This document shows, piece by piece, positions 44,672 to 55,795 of a DNA stretch of 64,000 nucleotides. A model generated the notes under the pieces. The model was not told the DNA's origin. It did not search any database and was given only the letters and a program-made list of their open reading frames with translations. Position 1 is the stretch's first letter, and each line of letters starts with the position of its first letter. This DNA is from Lepas anatifera. Its lineage: Eukaryota; Arthropoda; Thecostraca; Lepadidae. The translations under genes and the position numbers were made by a program. The stretch is from assembly GCA_034440635.1 (NCBI GenBank), contig JAOTON010001261.1:1-64000 (forward strand), written 5' to 3'.

Positions 44672-47310
44672 GGAGTGCTTTGGCATCGATTGATTGCTCT
44701 TTATTCGGCTTAGGTGCGCGTGAATCCTGAGCTCATGTAGCGCTCATATTTTTGCTAAGGAACGCTTATGCTATCAAAGGGCGCCTTTACTATCCAGGGT
44801 CGCCGTTTTGTTCAAGGCAGCCTGTTCTATCCACAGGCATCTGATATTTCGGGGCGGCGCCGAGGTTATTCAGGAGGTGGCTTTTTACTCCACAGGGGTG
44901 TTCTTTTGCTTTCCAGGGGCGTCTTATTCAGGGGGCGTCTTTACTGCCCAGCAGGGGTGCCTTTCTATCCAGGGGCGCATATGCTGTCTCGGTGTATTTT
45001 GCAATCACAGACATGATTGAAAGGCATGCCCCTATGTTATCCCGGGGTGTTTTTGTCTCCAGTGAAGCGCTATTTTATTTTCCCGGCGCCAGTTTATCAA
45101 AGGACTTCTATGCTGTCCAGAGCACTTCTATGCTGTCCACGTTATCTAGGGTTTGCCTTCGCTGTTCAGGGGCACCTTTGCTACCCAAAGGGCACCTTTT
45201 ACTTTTCTGGAGCGCCTATTTCCATCTCAGGGGCGCATATGCTATCTTGGAGCGCCTTTGCAAACCTGGGGCGCACTTTTCTATCCAGGGGCGCCTTTGC
45301 TCTTGAAGGGGGCGCCTCTGCAATCCAGGAGGCACCTAAAATAGATGTATAATAAAACTGCTGAAATAAGGCGCCCAAACACTAAAATAAGGTGCCCAGT
45401 TATCATGAAGAGGTGCTCATCTGCTGAGCGGGGAGGACTGCTGGTTGGTGAGGGCAGTGTTCTCGGAAGTGGGGCGCACATAGGTACTGAAAAAGGCACC
45501 CGGTTGCAGCGATGGAGCACTAAGCCTTCAGTTATAGGTTAATGAAATGTGGTTAAAGGCAGTCTATGGTCAAATTGAGCGCTCGATCACTGTAACAGAG
45601 CGCCCGACTATCGGACAGGGGTGCCAATCATAGACAGTAGGGCAGCCGAATATGGAAAGGGACACCTATGATATCCTGGGGGCGCCTGTACTCTCAGGTG
45701 AGGCGCTTGTTTTCTTCCTCAGGCGCCTAGTTTATCCATGGGCGCCTATGCTGTCCAAATCATCTATTTCAAGAAAGGTTACCTTTGCTGTCCAGGGGCG
45801 CCTTTGCTATCCAAGGGCGCATATGATACTGGTAGGGCGCTTTATCCATGGGCGTCTGGGCTATCCAAGGGCGCCTTCCTAACCAAGGGCCGCCTTTTAC
45901 TTTCCTGAAGAGCCTATTTCTATCTAAGGGGTGCATACGTTATCTAGGAGCGCCTATTATATACGGAGACGTCTTTTTATCCAGGGACACCTTCGCTCTT
46001 GAGGGGCGCTGCTCCAATCCAGGGCAGCTGAAGATGAATGAGGGGCATCTATGTTACACAGAGGGAGCCTGTACTTCTCAGTGTGGCGCCCTTTTTCCTC
46101 TTAGGGCATCTAGTTTATCCAGGGGGGCGCCAAGGCTATCCAAAGGCGCCTTTCTATCAGAGGGGTGCCTTTCTAGGACTCCCTTTGCTATCCAGGGGCG
46201 CCTTTACTGTCCAAAGCACTTATTGTTACCCAGATTTGCCTATGCTGCCCAAGGGCGCCTTTCCTAGCCAAGGGTGCATATGATATCCGTAGGGCGCTTC
46301 ATCCAGGGGGCGCCTAGGCTATCAAAGGGCGCCCTTTCTATCGAAGGGGTGCCTTTCTAGGGGCACCTTTGCTATCCAGGGGCGCCTTTACTGTCCAAAG
46401 CACTTGTGTTATCCAGGGTTGTCTTTGCCGTCCAGCGGTGCCTTTGCTATCCAAAAGTGCATATGATATCCGTAGGACACCTTATCCAGTGGGCCCCTCG
46501 GCTATGAAAGGGGCCTTTTCTATCCAAGGGTTGTAGCTATTTTTCTGAAGTTCCTATTTCTGTCTAAGGGAGGCTTATGCAGTCCAGGGAAACTATGTTC
46601 CCCAGATTTGCCTTTGCTGTCCAGGGACGCCTTTCCTAACCAAGGGGCGCCTTTTGCTTTCCTAGAACGCCTAATTCTATCTAAGGGGAGCATATGTTAT
46701 CTAGGAGCGCCTGATACCCGGAGGCACCTTTTTATCCACGGGCGCCTTTGCTCTTGAGGGGCGCTGCTCCAATCCAGGGCAGCTGAAGATGGATGAGGGA
46801 CATCTATGGTATACAGGGGGAGCATGTACTTCCCAGTGGGGCGCTCATTTTTATTTCTCGGGTACCAAGTTTATCCAGGAGGCGCCTAGGCTATCCAAGG
46901 ATGCCTTTTCTATCAAAGGAGTGCCTTTCTAGGGCCCCCTTTGCTATCCAGGGGCATCTTTGCTGTCCAAAGCACTTATTGTTACCCAGATTTGCCTTTG
47001 CTGCCCAGGGGCGCCTTTCCTAGCCAAGGGTGCATATGATATCTGTAGAGCGCTTCATCCAGGGGCTGCCTAGGCTACCCAGGGGCGCATTAGTTCCCCC
47101 ATGGCCGCAATTTTGCTATCCAGTGGCGCCTTTGCTTTGCCGGGCGCTTTTGTTAGCTTTCTGAATTTCATCTTCGACATTTTTAATGGGGCGCAAAAGA
47201 CCAGTAGAGGCGTTAAGTGTTACGGCAGGGGCGCTTTGTCATGGTTTTAAGGAATATGTAAGAATTCCAGTGGAATAAGTGGTATCTACCACCTTGGCGC
47301 CCGAAATGGG
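44672..47310 (+). repeat. Minisatellite array of H2
   Basis: Same GGGGCGCCTTTGCTATCCA-type units as H1, in the same order of variants, but without the long run of 192/182-bp higher-order repeats. Open frames of 63-139 codons here are satellite translations. Confidence 0.92.
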
Positions 47311-47405
47311 CAGAGCTATGTTTTGGAGCTAAGGGGGAGGGGGGGGGCGGAGCCCCTGGCTGTTTTTATTGAAATTGAATTTGGTGACATGATCATGCTA
47401 CTTAA

Positions 47406-48432
47406 CCCTCGCCCCACCGGGGGGCCATCGATGGCCCCCCTAAGGTTTTTCCGGGATAGCAGAAAAACAACGAGGCGCAGCACCGCGGTTGAGGGCTCTA
47501 CCTCTCACTGCATCATTTTCCCATCATCCCTGAAATTTTTTACCCCGGGTCACTCAAGGTCAGGTCACCAGACGAGGTCAACCAAGGTCACCTCACTTCA
47601 CCTTTAGAGCTCTGTAAGAGCTACATTTCAAAGTCGATCGATTTGAAACTTCCTACACTTCATGACCCCTCCAGGGTCTACAAGGTGTATATCCGGGATT
47701 TTTCGATTTCGTGCCCTGAGGTCAGGTCACGAGACGACCTCTCCCATTGGAAAAGCATGGGGAAAAGCTATTTCATGATATAAAAGCCACAAAAATTATT
47801 TCAAATACTCAGACTGCTCAGAACAACGTTTTTGGACACCCTTTCACGGATTCCAGGGGTCATATTTGCCCTTTGACTTTTCCAAGGTCATCCAAGGTCA
47901 CCAGAGGTCAAAAACAGTATTTTGACAATAACTTTTGACCTAATTGAGCTAGAGCGGTGAAATAAATGTCATCGTGTATGTCTTGTCACTGGCTTTTATT
48001 TGATATACGGCAAGGTCACTTTTTGACCTTTGGTGACCTCAGGTCATATTAGGTCACGAGGTGACCTCTGGCGGTCAAACCACTGGCGGGAGGTCTTTAC
48101 GTTCCACATAGCGGAAAAAGTACTGGCAATTTGCTATCAAATGTACTTTACCAGGCCTCAATAGCTCTAATGACATAAGAGTTATGCCCAGTTTGCTTAA
48201 TCATTGCATATTTGATTGAAAATAGCCGATCTTGACCTAATTTGACCTCTGGAGGTCAAACCATTGACCTGAGCACTAAAACATGCGAAGTAATTTCTTA
48301 CTGAATTCACGCGAGCTTTCTATTGCACTTTGCAGATTTGCGCTAACGCCCATATTTTCGGAGTTAGAGGGGGGCCATCGATGGCCCCCCGGTGGGGCGA
48401 AGGTGGCGCCGGACCCCCCGGTGGGGCGCGGG
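47406..48432 (+). mobile_element. TTAA-flanked element, family A, copy 4
   Basis: A 1,027-bp copy with TTAA at 47402-47405 and 48433-48436. It is the best preserved: left CCCTCGCCCCACCGG, right GGTGGGGCGCGGG. I count 20 exact AGGTCA/TGACCT hexamers in it, including AGGTCACGAGGTGACCT-like inverted pairs in sister copies and TGACCTCTGGAGGTCA everted pairs. Confidence 0.96.
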
Positions 48433-48436
48433 TTAA

Positions 48437-48681
48437 GTTCCTATAATTGACTAAAATTGTGCTGAAATATGAAAATGAAATCGCTCTTCAATGGGGAAAA
48501 CTGTGGTCAGCGTTCACATGAATGACTACGTTCCCAACGATGGGAACAATGACCCAAATTTGGAAACGCATTTTTCATCGTAGATTCAAACTGGAATTTT
48601 CAGACCGCTTGAAACGAATGCATGCGTATATCTACCGAATTATTTCAATGTCAGTTGCCCGGACTAACAATAAATGGCGGT
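48437..48681. other. Unassigned spacer
   Basis: No feature recognised. Confidence 0.4.
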
Positions 48682-48954
48682 CATAAGCACGGATCCAGTG
48701 GGGGGGGCAAAGTGGGCACGTGCCCCATAGGCGGATCCAGGGGGCAAAGGGAGTACGTGCCCGCCTCCCCCAGATCCACCCTCGGCGCCCCCTGAAAAGG
48801 CCACGGCTCCCCCTGAAATGTCGCTTCATACCTCCCCCAGGATGCGAAAATCGGCTCCCACCGTTAGGATTTTGCGCCCATCCGATAGTTTCCCGGCCAA
48901 GAATGGCACCCCCCGGAAGGTGCCCCCCGATCGGCAATCCTAGATTCGCCTATG
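48682..48954 (-). mobile_element. D-type MITE with a duplicated terminus
   Basis: A complete minus-strand D (48726-48954, CATAGGCGGATCCAGG to TTCGCCTATG) is preceded by a 44-bp D terminus (CATAAGCACGGATCCAG to GCACGTGCCCC). The two may reflect nested insertion; the matching outer half was not found. Confidence 0.7.
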
Positions 48955-49012
48955 ATAGCGGCCCAAGGATACCTACCCCTGCAAGAAGCAAGCTCAAACG
49001 AGTGTAAGGAGG

Positions 49013-49454
49013 CATAGGCGGATTCAAGTTTTTCCACGGGGGACGTCGAAAGAGGGCGTCATCCGAGCAGAGGGTGCCACTTTCTATCGCAGAGTGACAA
49101 ATTCTCACATCCAGAACTTCTGGGGGGGTCTAGGGGCCCAAGCATCTCCCGTCATTGTATTCGATCAGTCTCCGTGTATGTTTTACTATAAGCACTCTGA
49201 CATCTTGAGGGGGGAGCTTGAGACCCTAGGCAACCAGGGGAAAATAATACTTGGGTAAGGCACGAATTCTTACGCAGTGGTCTTTCAGAAAATTATCGAT
49301 TTTCCACCGTGCGCCAGAGCGACATACCAAGGGGCGCTATCGACCTTTCAGGGGGCGCCGTGACCATTTCGGGGGGCGCCAAGGGTCCATGGGGGGTTGC
49401 GCCGAGGGTCGATCAGGGGCAACGTGCCCCTTTGCCCGCTTGAATCTGCCTATG
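49013..49454 (+). mobile_element. D-type MITE, enlarged
   Basis: Starts CATAGGCGGATTCAAG and ends TTGAATCTGCCTATG, with the right-hand D blocks CGACCTTTCAGGGGGCGCC and GTGACCATTTC. About 190 bp between the ends is not D-like. Confidence 0.65.
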
Positions 49455-49754
49455 AATGAAGCACACCAGTAGAAAAGGCGTTTTGCCTTGCTTTGCAGAC
49501 TGTGTTGTGAATATTTAAGAACTGGAGATTGCCTCACAGCCACTTACCAGGTGGATGTGGATGGAAGTCAGATGGCTGAAAATGTCTGCTACAGACAGTA
49601 GCGCTTGAGCCTATCTTCTTCCCAATTCTCAGTTTCAACCAGGGATGTAATTTTCTATCTCTTTGGGGGTGCCCGAACACCCCCAATCCCAAGTCGAGCA
49701 CCCCTAATCATGTGTTGAGCACCCCCAATACATCTGCCGCACCTGGCCTATCAC

Positions 49755-51180
49755 CACTAACCTGAAGAGTGTCACCCTATCTCATCACTGCCACCCTGAT
49801 TCGTGCCGCCCCCGTCAAGTTTTTCCCGTCCTGGATTCATCACTTCCACTCTGATTGGTTCCACCTCTAGCTAATCAATGTCACCTGACTTATCCTTTCC
49901 CCCTGATTTATGACGCCACATCACTGCCGCTCCCGCCTGATCACTGTCGCCAGCAATTAATCACTGCCACCCCCCTCTGGATGATAACTGCCATCTTTTG
50001 TTCATCACTGATCAGCTGGCTGATCACTGACACCCCTGTTTTATCACTGCAACCTTGATTCATGCCGCCCCTGGCTAAACACCCCGGTTTACTTCAACAC
50101 CCATATACTTGCCCCTCCTGGTTAGTCACTGCCGCCACCGAATTATCATTGCAGCCTCCGGCTGATCACTGCCGCCCCCTGGTTGATCATTGCCACCCAC
50201 TGATTGATAACTGCCACCCCTTGACTGCTAACTGCCGCCCCTGGCGGATGACTACCGCCCCTGGCGGATAACTGCCGCCCCCTGGCAGATCAATGCCACC
50301 CCTTGGCAGATCACTGCTGCCCACTGACTGATAGCTGCCGCCCCCTGACTGATCACTACCGCCCCCTGGCTGATCACTGGCGCCCCTGACTGATAGCTGC
50401 CGCCCCTTAACTGATCACTTCCGCCCTTGGCTGATCACTTCCGCCTCCTGACTGATCACTGGCGCCCCCTGACTGATCACTTCCGCCCCTGGCTGATCAC
50501 TGCCGCCCCCTGGGCCGATCATTGCCGCCCTCTGACTGAAAACTGCAGGCTCTTGGCTGATAACTGCCGCCCCTGACTGATCACTGCCGCCCCTTGACTG
50601 ATAACTGCCGCCCCTTGGATGCTAACTGCCGCCCCTGGCTGACTACTACCGCCCCCTGGCTGATTATTACCACCCCTTGGCTGCTAACTGCCGCCCCCGG
50701 CTGACCACTACCGCCCCCTGGCTGATCATTGTCGCCCCCTGACTGAAAACAGCCGGCTCTTGGCTGATAACTGCTGCCCCTGGCTGATCACTACCGCCCT
50801 TTGACTGAAAAAGGCCGCCCCTTGGCTGTTAACTGCCGTCCCTGGCTGATCACTGCCGCCCCCTGGCTGATCATTGCCGCCCCCTGACTGAAAATTGCCG
50901 GCCCTTAGCTGATAACTGCCGCCCCCGGCGGATTGACAAGTGCCACCCCTGGCTGATAACTGTTGCTCATGACTGATAGCTGCCGCCGCTTGACTGATAA
51001 ATTCCGCATCTTGGCAGCTAAATGCCGCCCCTTGCTGATCACTGCCGCAGCTTGGTTGATAACTGCGGCCTCTGACTGATCGCTGCCGCCCCTGTTTGAT
51101 AACTGCGGCCCCCTGGCTGATAACTGCCGCCCTTGACTGATAACTGCCGCCCCTGGTTCATCATTGCCGTCTCCCGGGGC
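49755..51180 (+). repeat. Minisatellite, 20-21 bp unit CTGATCACTGCCGCCCCTGG
   Basis: Dense tandem units varying between CTGATCACTGCCGCC, CTGATAACTGCCGCC and CTGACTGATAGCTGCCGCC, with many single-base changes. Open frames on the minus strand (for example 50905-51228) are repeat translations. Confidence 0.95.
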
Positions 51181-51589
51181 AGTGAGCATCCTGGGGATAT
51201 CTGGGCAGTGAACGTTCTGGGGGAGCATCCTTCTGTGGATATCGCTAACGTCATGTTATATCTGAGGAGCGTTAGGTTTAATGTCATATATTCATCCTAG
51301 TAGTCTTTCAGGTTTTACATAACGTCGAGTTTCATGTTACCTATAGTCTCTGACTTTGGTATATCGTGTGAAATTGTCTGTGCCATTTTTCAGTATTTGT
51401 ATTTCATTTCATTTGTTGTGATTTATATAATCTTATGATACAACTTTCACAACCTGACCTGTTTTACCACCTGACTTGTTAAAATTCGTGCGGAAATGTC
51501 CTATTTGCGTATCTTATGTAATGCTATGGGCGCCATATGATCCTAGATGTCAGCGCGCTCTAAACCCCAAATATGATGATGGACCGTCT
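51181..51589. other. Unique spacer between minisatellite blocks
   Basis: Non-repetitive A/T-rich sequence inside element G; no frame of interest. Confidence 0.5.
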
Positions 51590-52600
51590 CACGGCTGATC
51601 ACTGCCGCCCCTGGTTTATCAGTGCCGCCCTAATTCATGCCGCCTCTGACTCATTGATGTTGTTCCTGGCATATTTTGACCCAGATGCGCGCCGCCCCGA
51701 CTCATCGCTGCCGCCCCTGGTTCATCACTGCCGCCCCTGGCTGATCACTGTCTCCCCTGGTTCATAACTGCTGCCCAGATTAATCATTGCTGTCTTGATT
51801 CACACCGCCCCTGGCTGATCAATGCTGTCCCTGTTTTTTATTAGCCCATATATGAGCAGCCTCTGGTTAGACACTTCCTCCCTCGAATCTTCACTGCCGC
51901 CCCCCGGCTGATCACTGCTGCCCCTGGTTTATCTCTGCCGAGGAGACCAGTCCGGCCATAGCCCCCAAAACCGGTCAAACTTAGGCCCTGCTGTCCGCAC
52001 AGTTTTGTCAGGAGGAATCTCTAACACCCTTCGAGAAAGCAAACAGAAGCCCACAATCGTCTTATCTTTATCTGTTTGTCTATTGGAGGAATTATCCGAG
52101 CCGAGTAAATGGAAGACTGCTGCTGCCGTGCTTTTACTCTTTTAGTGTCAGCCAGGGGGGAATTTTTTATCTCTTTGCGGTGTGCGACACCCCTAATCAC
52201 AATGAGAGCACCCCCAATACATGTGTCGCCCCCTCCCCGGCTCAGCATTTCTGCCCTGATTCATGCCGCCCCCGTCTTACCACTGTGATCATGCCGCCCC
52301 CGGTTCATCACTACCACCCTGGTTTATGCCGCCATGGTTCATCACTGAAGCCTCCTACCTATCACTGCCATCCTGATTCTTGCCAACCCTGAATTATCAC
52401 TGCCGCCCTGATTCAAACAGCACCCCGATCATCACTGTTACCAGTGGCTCACCAGTGCTATCCCCAGTTATCACTGCCACCCTGTTTCATGCTGCCTCCA
52501 GTTCATCACTACCGCCTCGGCTAATGAATGCCGCCCCTGGCTTATCACTTCCGCTCGAATTCGTGCCGCCCTGTGCTCATGACTGCCGCCCCCAGCTCGG
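51590..52600 (+). repeat. Minisatellite, second and third blocks
   Basis: The same unit family as 49755-51180, more diverged, at 51590-51950 and 52225-52600. Between them at 52153 is CAGGGGGGAATTTTTTATCTC, close to the left TIR of G and followed by the same GCACCCCCAATACATGTGTC as the true left end. This is an internal duplicate of the terminus. Confidence 0.88.
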
Positions 52601-53357
52601 GGGCGGCGGATTCCATTTTCGGGCGGTTGTACAAGATTTTCGGGAGGGGCGCCTTCCTTCTCAGGGGTAAGGGGGCACCTTTGGCTTCCTAGGGGCGCCC
52701 ACTCAGGGGAGGGGGCGCCGTCATCATTTCCTTGCGTTGAGTCGATAAATAGGGTCTATTTGCTCTCCATGGGATGGCTTTGATGAAAGGGGCACCATTC
52801 ATATTTGAAACTGTTTTGATTTCGCAGAGAGAGCCTTACCTATTCAGGTAGGCGGTGTTTAGGTCTGATGTTTTCTTGGCCGGTCGGGGGCGCCGCCCAA
52901 ATCCGGGGGCGCTTCCCCGGACGAAGCCAAAACCGGGTGTGCAAAAATATACTTTTGCACAACCTCCTTTTTTCAGGGTGTGCAATTGCACACCCTGTGG
53001 TTGCATGATCAGGCAACCACTACCATATTCAATAGGCTGCAAGGACTTCAATTGGCTGATACCATGACGTCAGCATATGTCGTCACACCAACAGCTGACA
53101 ACAGCGTCCTGCTGCTGAGGGTACATGTGGGGTATATTTCAGGTAGTTTTTAGCTTTACTCTACGGGAATTTTGAGTTTCAAGACAAATGATATAGAGAG
53201 TACCGGGTTTTCCGGAATGCTATAAACTTGGCTATCTCAGTTAAAATCACGTTATAAAGGTGCCACATTCCCTTTAGGTCCTTTGCTTTCATTTCAATCT
53301 GCATCCACTATGCAATACTGAAGGTAAAATTTAACCCCACAAAACTGATACAATTCA
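52601..53357. other. Interior of G: palindrome, no gene
   Basis: GC-rich GGCGCC-bearing stretch to 52730, then a perfect palindrome at 52974-52997 and unique sequence. Overlapping open frames of about 70 codons on both strands are not convincing. Confidence 0.45.
52974..52997. repeat. Perfect 24-bp palindrome
   Basis: Half-site CAGGGTGTGCAA meets its exact inverse with no spacer. A related GTGTGCAAAAATATACTTTTGCAC imperfect inverted repeat lies about 35 bp upstream. Confidence 0.95.
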
Positions 53358-53644
53358 ATCGTGGACAGGGGCGCAGCCAGGGGGTATGTGCCCCCCCATC
53401 GGTGCCAGAGTGCCCTTTGATCGCTAGGCGGTGTACCCCGCTTGGGCTGTGCCGCTCGAAATTTATCGCCGTACGCCGTAGAACCTAGGTACAATTAGAC
53501 CACATTTAGCGATTAAAGCTTTTGTTTTACAATTTAGTACCTTTTTTGGACAGCTAGGGCATTCTGCCACCTTTCCAAGCACCTGAGGAGAGTATGGGTA
53601 CTTAATCCATGAACAACTAATGCCTCATCGTCGCCAATAATTGT

Positions 53645-54870
53645 ACCGGCGGAGCTAATCTGGTGCCCCTTGAGCTCATCTGGTGCCCACTGAGCTGGTC
53701 TTGGCCACTTGAGCTGATCACGTGCCCTCTAAGCTGATCTGGTGCCCGTTGAGTCAATCTGGTGCCCCTTGAACAAATAATTGTGCCTCTTGAACCTAGC
53801 TAATGCTCTCTGAGTTAGTTTGATGCCTCCGAGCTCGCCTGGTGCCCTATTAGCTGTTTTAGTGCCCCTTGAACTGATTTGAGCCCCCTGAGCTGATCAA
53901 ATGCCTCGCAGAGTTGATCTACTGTCCCTGAGCCAGTATGGTGCCTCTTGAGCTGATCAGGTGCTCCCTGAGCTGGTCTGGTGCACCCTGAGCTGATCTT
54001 GTGTTCTCTGAGCTGATCTATGCCCCTGTTTTGGACTGGGGGTTAGGAGCTGATCTGGGCTCCCGGGCTGATCAATCTGGTTCCCCTGAGCAAATATGTT
54101 TCCCCTGAGCTGAACTAATGCCCCCTGAGTCGAACTGGTGCCTCCTGAGCCAACATTTTGCCTCCTGAGCCCATCTCATGCCCTCTGAGCTCGTCTAGTG
54201 CCCCCTGAGCTAGTTTGGTGCCCCCTGAGCCAATCTAGTGCCTTTTAAGCTGATATGGGCCTCCTGAGTTGATTAAGTAATTTCCTCAGCAGCTCTGGGG
54301 CCCAAAGCTGAGTTGTGCCCACTGAGGCTGGTGAAGGCCCCTGAGCTGGTATGGGGCTCCTGGGCTGATCTAGATCCTTGCTGCTGGGACTAGGAGCTTA
54401 TCTGGGCCCCCAAGCTTATCGATCTGGTGCCCCCCCTGAGCAGGTATATTGTCCCTGAGCTAAACTAAGGCCCCCTGAGTTGATCTGGTGCCTCATGTGT
54501 CATAATTGTGCCTCCTGAGCCCATCTGATGCCCTATGAGCTAGTCTGGGGTCCCCCGAGCTAATATGGTGGAAGGCCCTATGAGCCTATCTGCGGCCCAT
54601 TGAGCTAGCCTGATGACCCCCCCATTTTTGGGGCCACTGAGCTAATCTAGTCCCGGGCCAACCATGAGCTGCTCTGGGGGTGGGGCTCTGATCCACACCA
54701 GGGACCCCTGAGCTGGTCTTGAATAGACAGAGAATAAGAACACAAGTGAGCCGTCACCGTTAAAACGGCTCGTGATGCCTAGGCACCCCGGGTTAAATGC
54801 ATTGCTTATTATACTGGTGGATTCTGGGCACGGGTGATAAAAAGGCATGTGCCCCTGAGCTCAGAGACAG
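53645..54870 (+). repeat. Minisatellite, 20-21 bp unit GAGCTGATCTGGTGCCCCCT
   Basis: About 1.2 kb of tandem variants (GAGCTGGTCTGGTGCC, GAGCCAATCTAGTGCC and others), inside J. An older version of the same unit is at 25930-26620 in H1. Confidence 0.94.
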
Positions 54871-54904
54871 TTCCCTGAACCAGGATCTCTACTAATTAAT
54901 TCAA

Positions 54905-55330
54905 ATGAATGAAGAACTAGTTTTTCACAATTTTCAGCCCTGTCACATCATCCCCATCCAAACTACCAGCTTGTTTACTTTTTCTTTACTCCAACTGGGA
55001 CCGATCCTTGAAAATATGGAACTTTTAAACGTGTTAAAAAAGTATCTCCCTAATTATTTAGGCAACACAAATTGTATTCGTCCAAAGACACTATGCCACT
55101 TCTCCCACGGCCCTTGTCGGAGCCGCGGAACTTCATCCGTGTTCAAACAGGGCTCACTCGTCACGACAAAACCAGTGGGCATAACAAATGAATTTTCGAC
55201 TCCAATATGTCTTATTTTACACAGTGACATCACAGGCTCCACTGATTTCTCTGATTTCAAGAACTTGCATGAGTTGGCTGATTTGTCCTTAAATCTATCC
55301 CAAGAAGTCGTGTTCTGGCTATTTTCATGA
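54905..55330 (+). CDS. Unrecognised open frame inside J
   Basis: 141 codons starting MNEELVFHNFQPCH. It is one of few frames here not made of repeats, but an overlapping 96-codon frame lies on the other strand and no domain is visible. It does not resemble the C-terminal part of a hAT transposase. Could be a remnant of a captured or host sequence, or chance. Confidence 0.2.
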   Translation: MNEELVFHNFQPCHIIPIQTTSLFTFSLLQLGPILENMELLNVLKKYLPNYLGNTNCIRPKTLCHFSHGPCRSRGTSSVFKQGSLVTTKPVGITNEFSTPICLILHSDITGSTDFSDFKNLHELADLSLNLSQEVVFWLFS

Positions 55331-55489
55331 GATTTCGGTGACACTTTTCTTTTTTCTGTTTTTTTATTTCAGTTTTCCTTCTCCGTCAATGCTTGATTTG
55401 CATTTTTCTTGGACCAAAGGTACCCAAAAGTTGATATTGACTAGGATATAGTAAGTTTTTTTAGGTTACGTTAAAAGTGCCATTTATCT

Positions 55490-55795
55490 CCCGGGGTGCC
55501 CCTGAAAGGTGGTGTGCCCCTATACCAAAGCTCTGGCTGCGCCCTCCCTGATCGTGGAAAGATTGGATCAGATTGGATTATTTTAAGACGTTTTGTAGCT
55601 TTGTGATTTCACCGAAAAAGCAAACACGTTTGGCAAAAGCTTCCCGGGGTGCCCCTGAAATGTGGTGTGCCCCCATACCAAAGCTCTGGCTGCGCCCCTG
55701 ATCGTGGAAAGATTGGATCAGATTGGATTATTTTAAGACGTGTTGTAGCTTTGGGACTTCGCCGAAAAAAGCAAACACGTTTGGAAAAAGCTGTA
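55490..55795 (+). repeat. Tandem duplication, two units of 153 bp
   Basis: Units start CCCGGGGTGCCCCTGAAA at 55490 and 55643. They contain the right terminus of J, its target copy and the flank GATTGGATCAGATTGG. The first unit has CCCTCCCTG where the second keeps CCCCTG. Confidence 0.93.

Larger units (their letters stand above)
43452..47345 (+). mobile_element. H2, truncated second copy of element H interior
   Basis: Co-linear with 28128-32715 of H1: TCAGAGGGTGCC start, TTTGGCGCCCGTGCTTTAA, the GCTGAGCGGGGAGGACTGC unique block (45422 versus 29037), the 47100-47300 unique segment with GGGGCGCAAAAGACCAGTA, and AGCTAAGGGGG at the end. The left part is cut by the retrotransposon tail, and the right hAT terminus is not recognisable. 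Confidence 0.85.
53366..55700. mobile_element. hAT-type element J, 2.34 kb, nested in G
   Basis: Perfect 15-bp TIRs CAGGGGCGCAGCCAG and a perfect 8-bp duplication ATCGTGGA (53358-53365 and 55701-55708). The interior holds its own minisatellite (53645-54870) and a 141-codon open frame (54905-55330) that I do not recognise. The right end and flank exist twice because of a 153-bp tandem duplication. Confidence 0.92.

Noticed and set aside
49755..52600. CRISPR-like array of short repeats
   Set aside because: Units are contiguous tandem variants without unique spacers, in an animal genome and inside a transposon.
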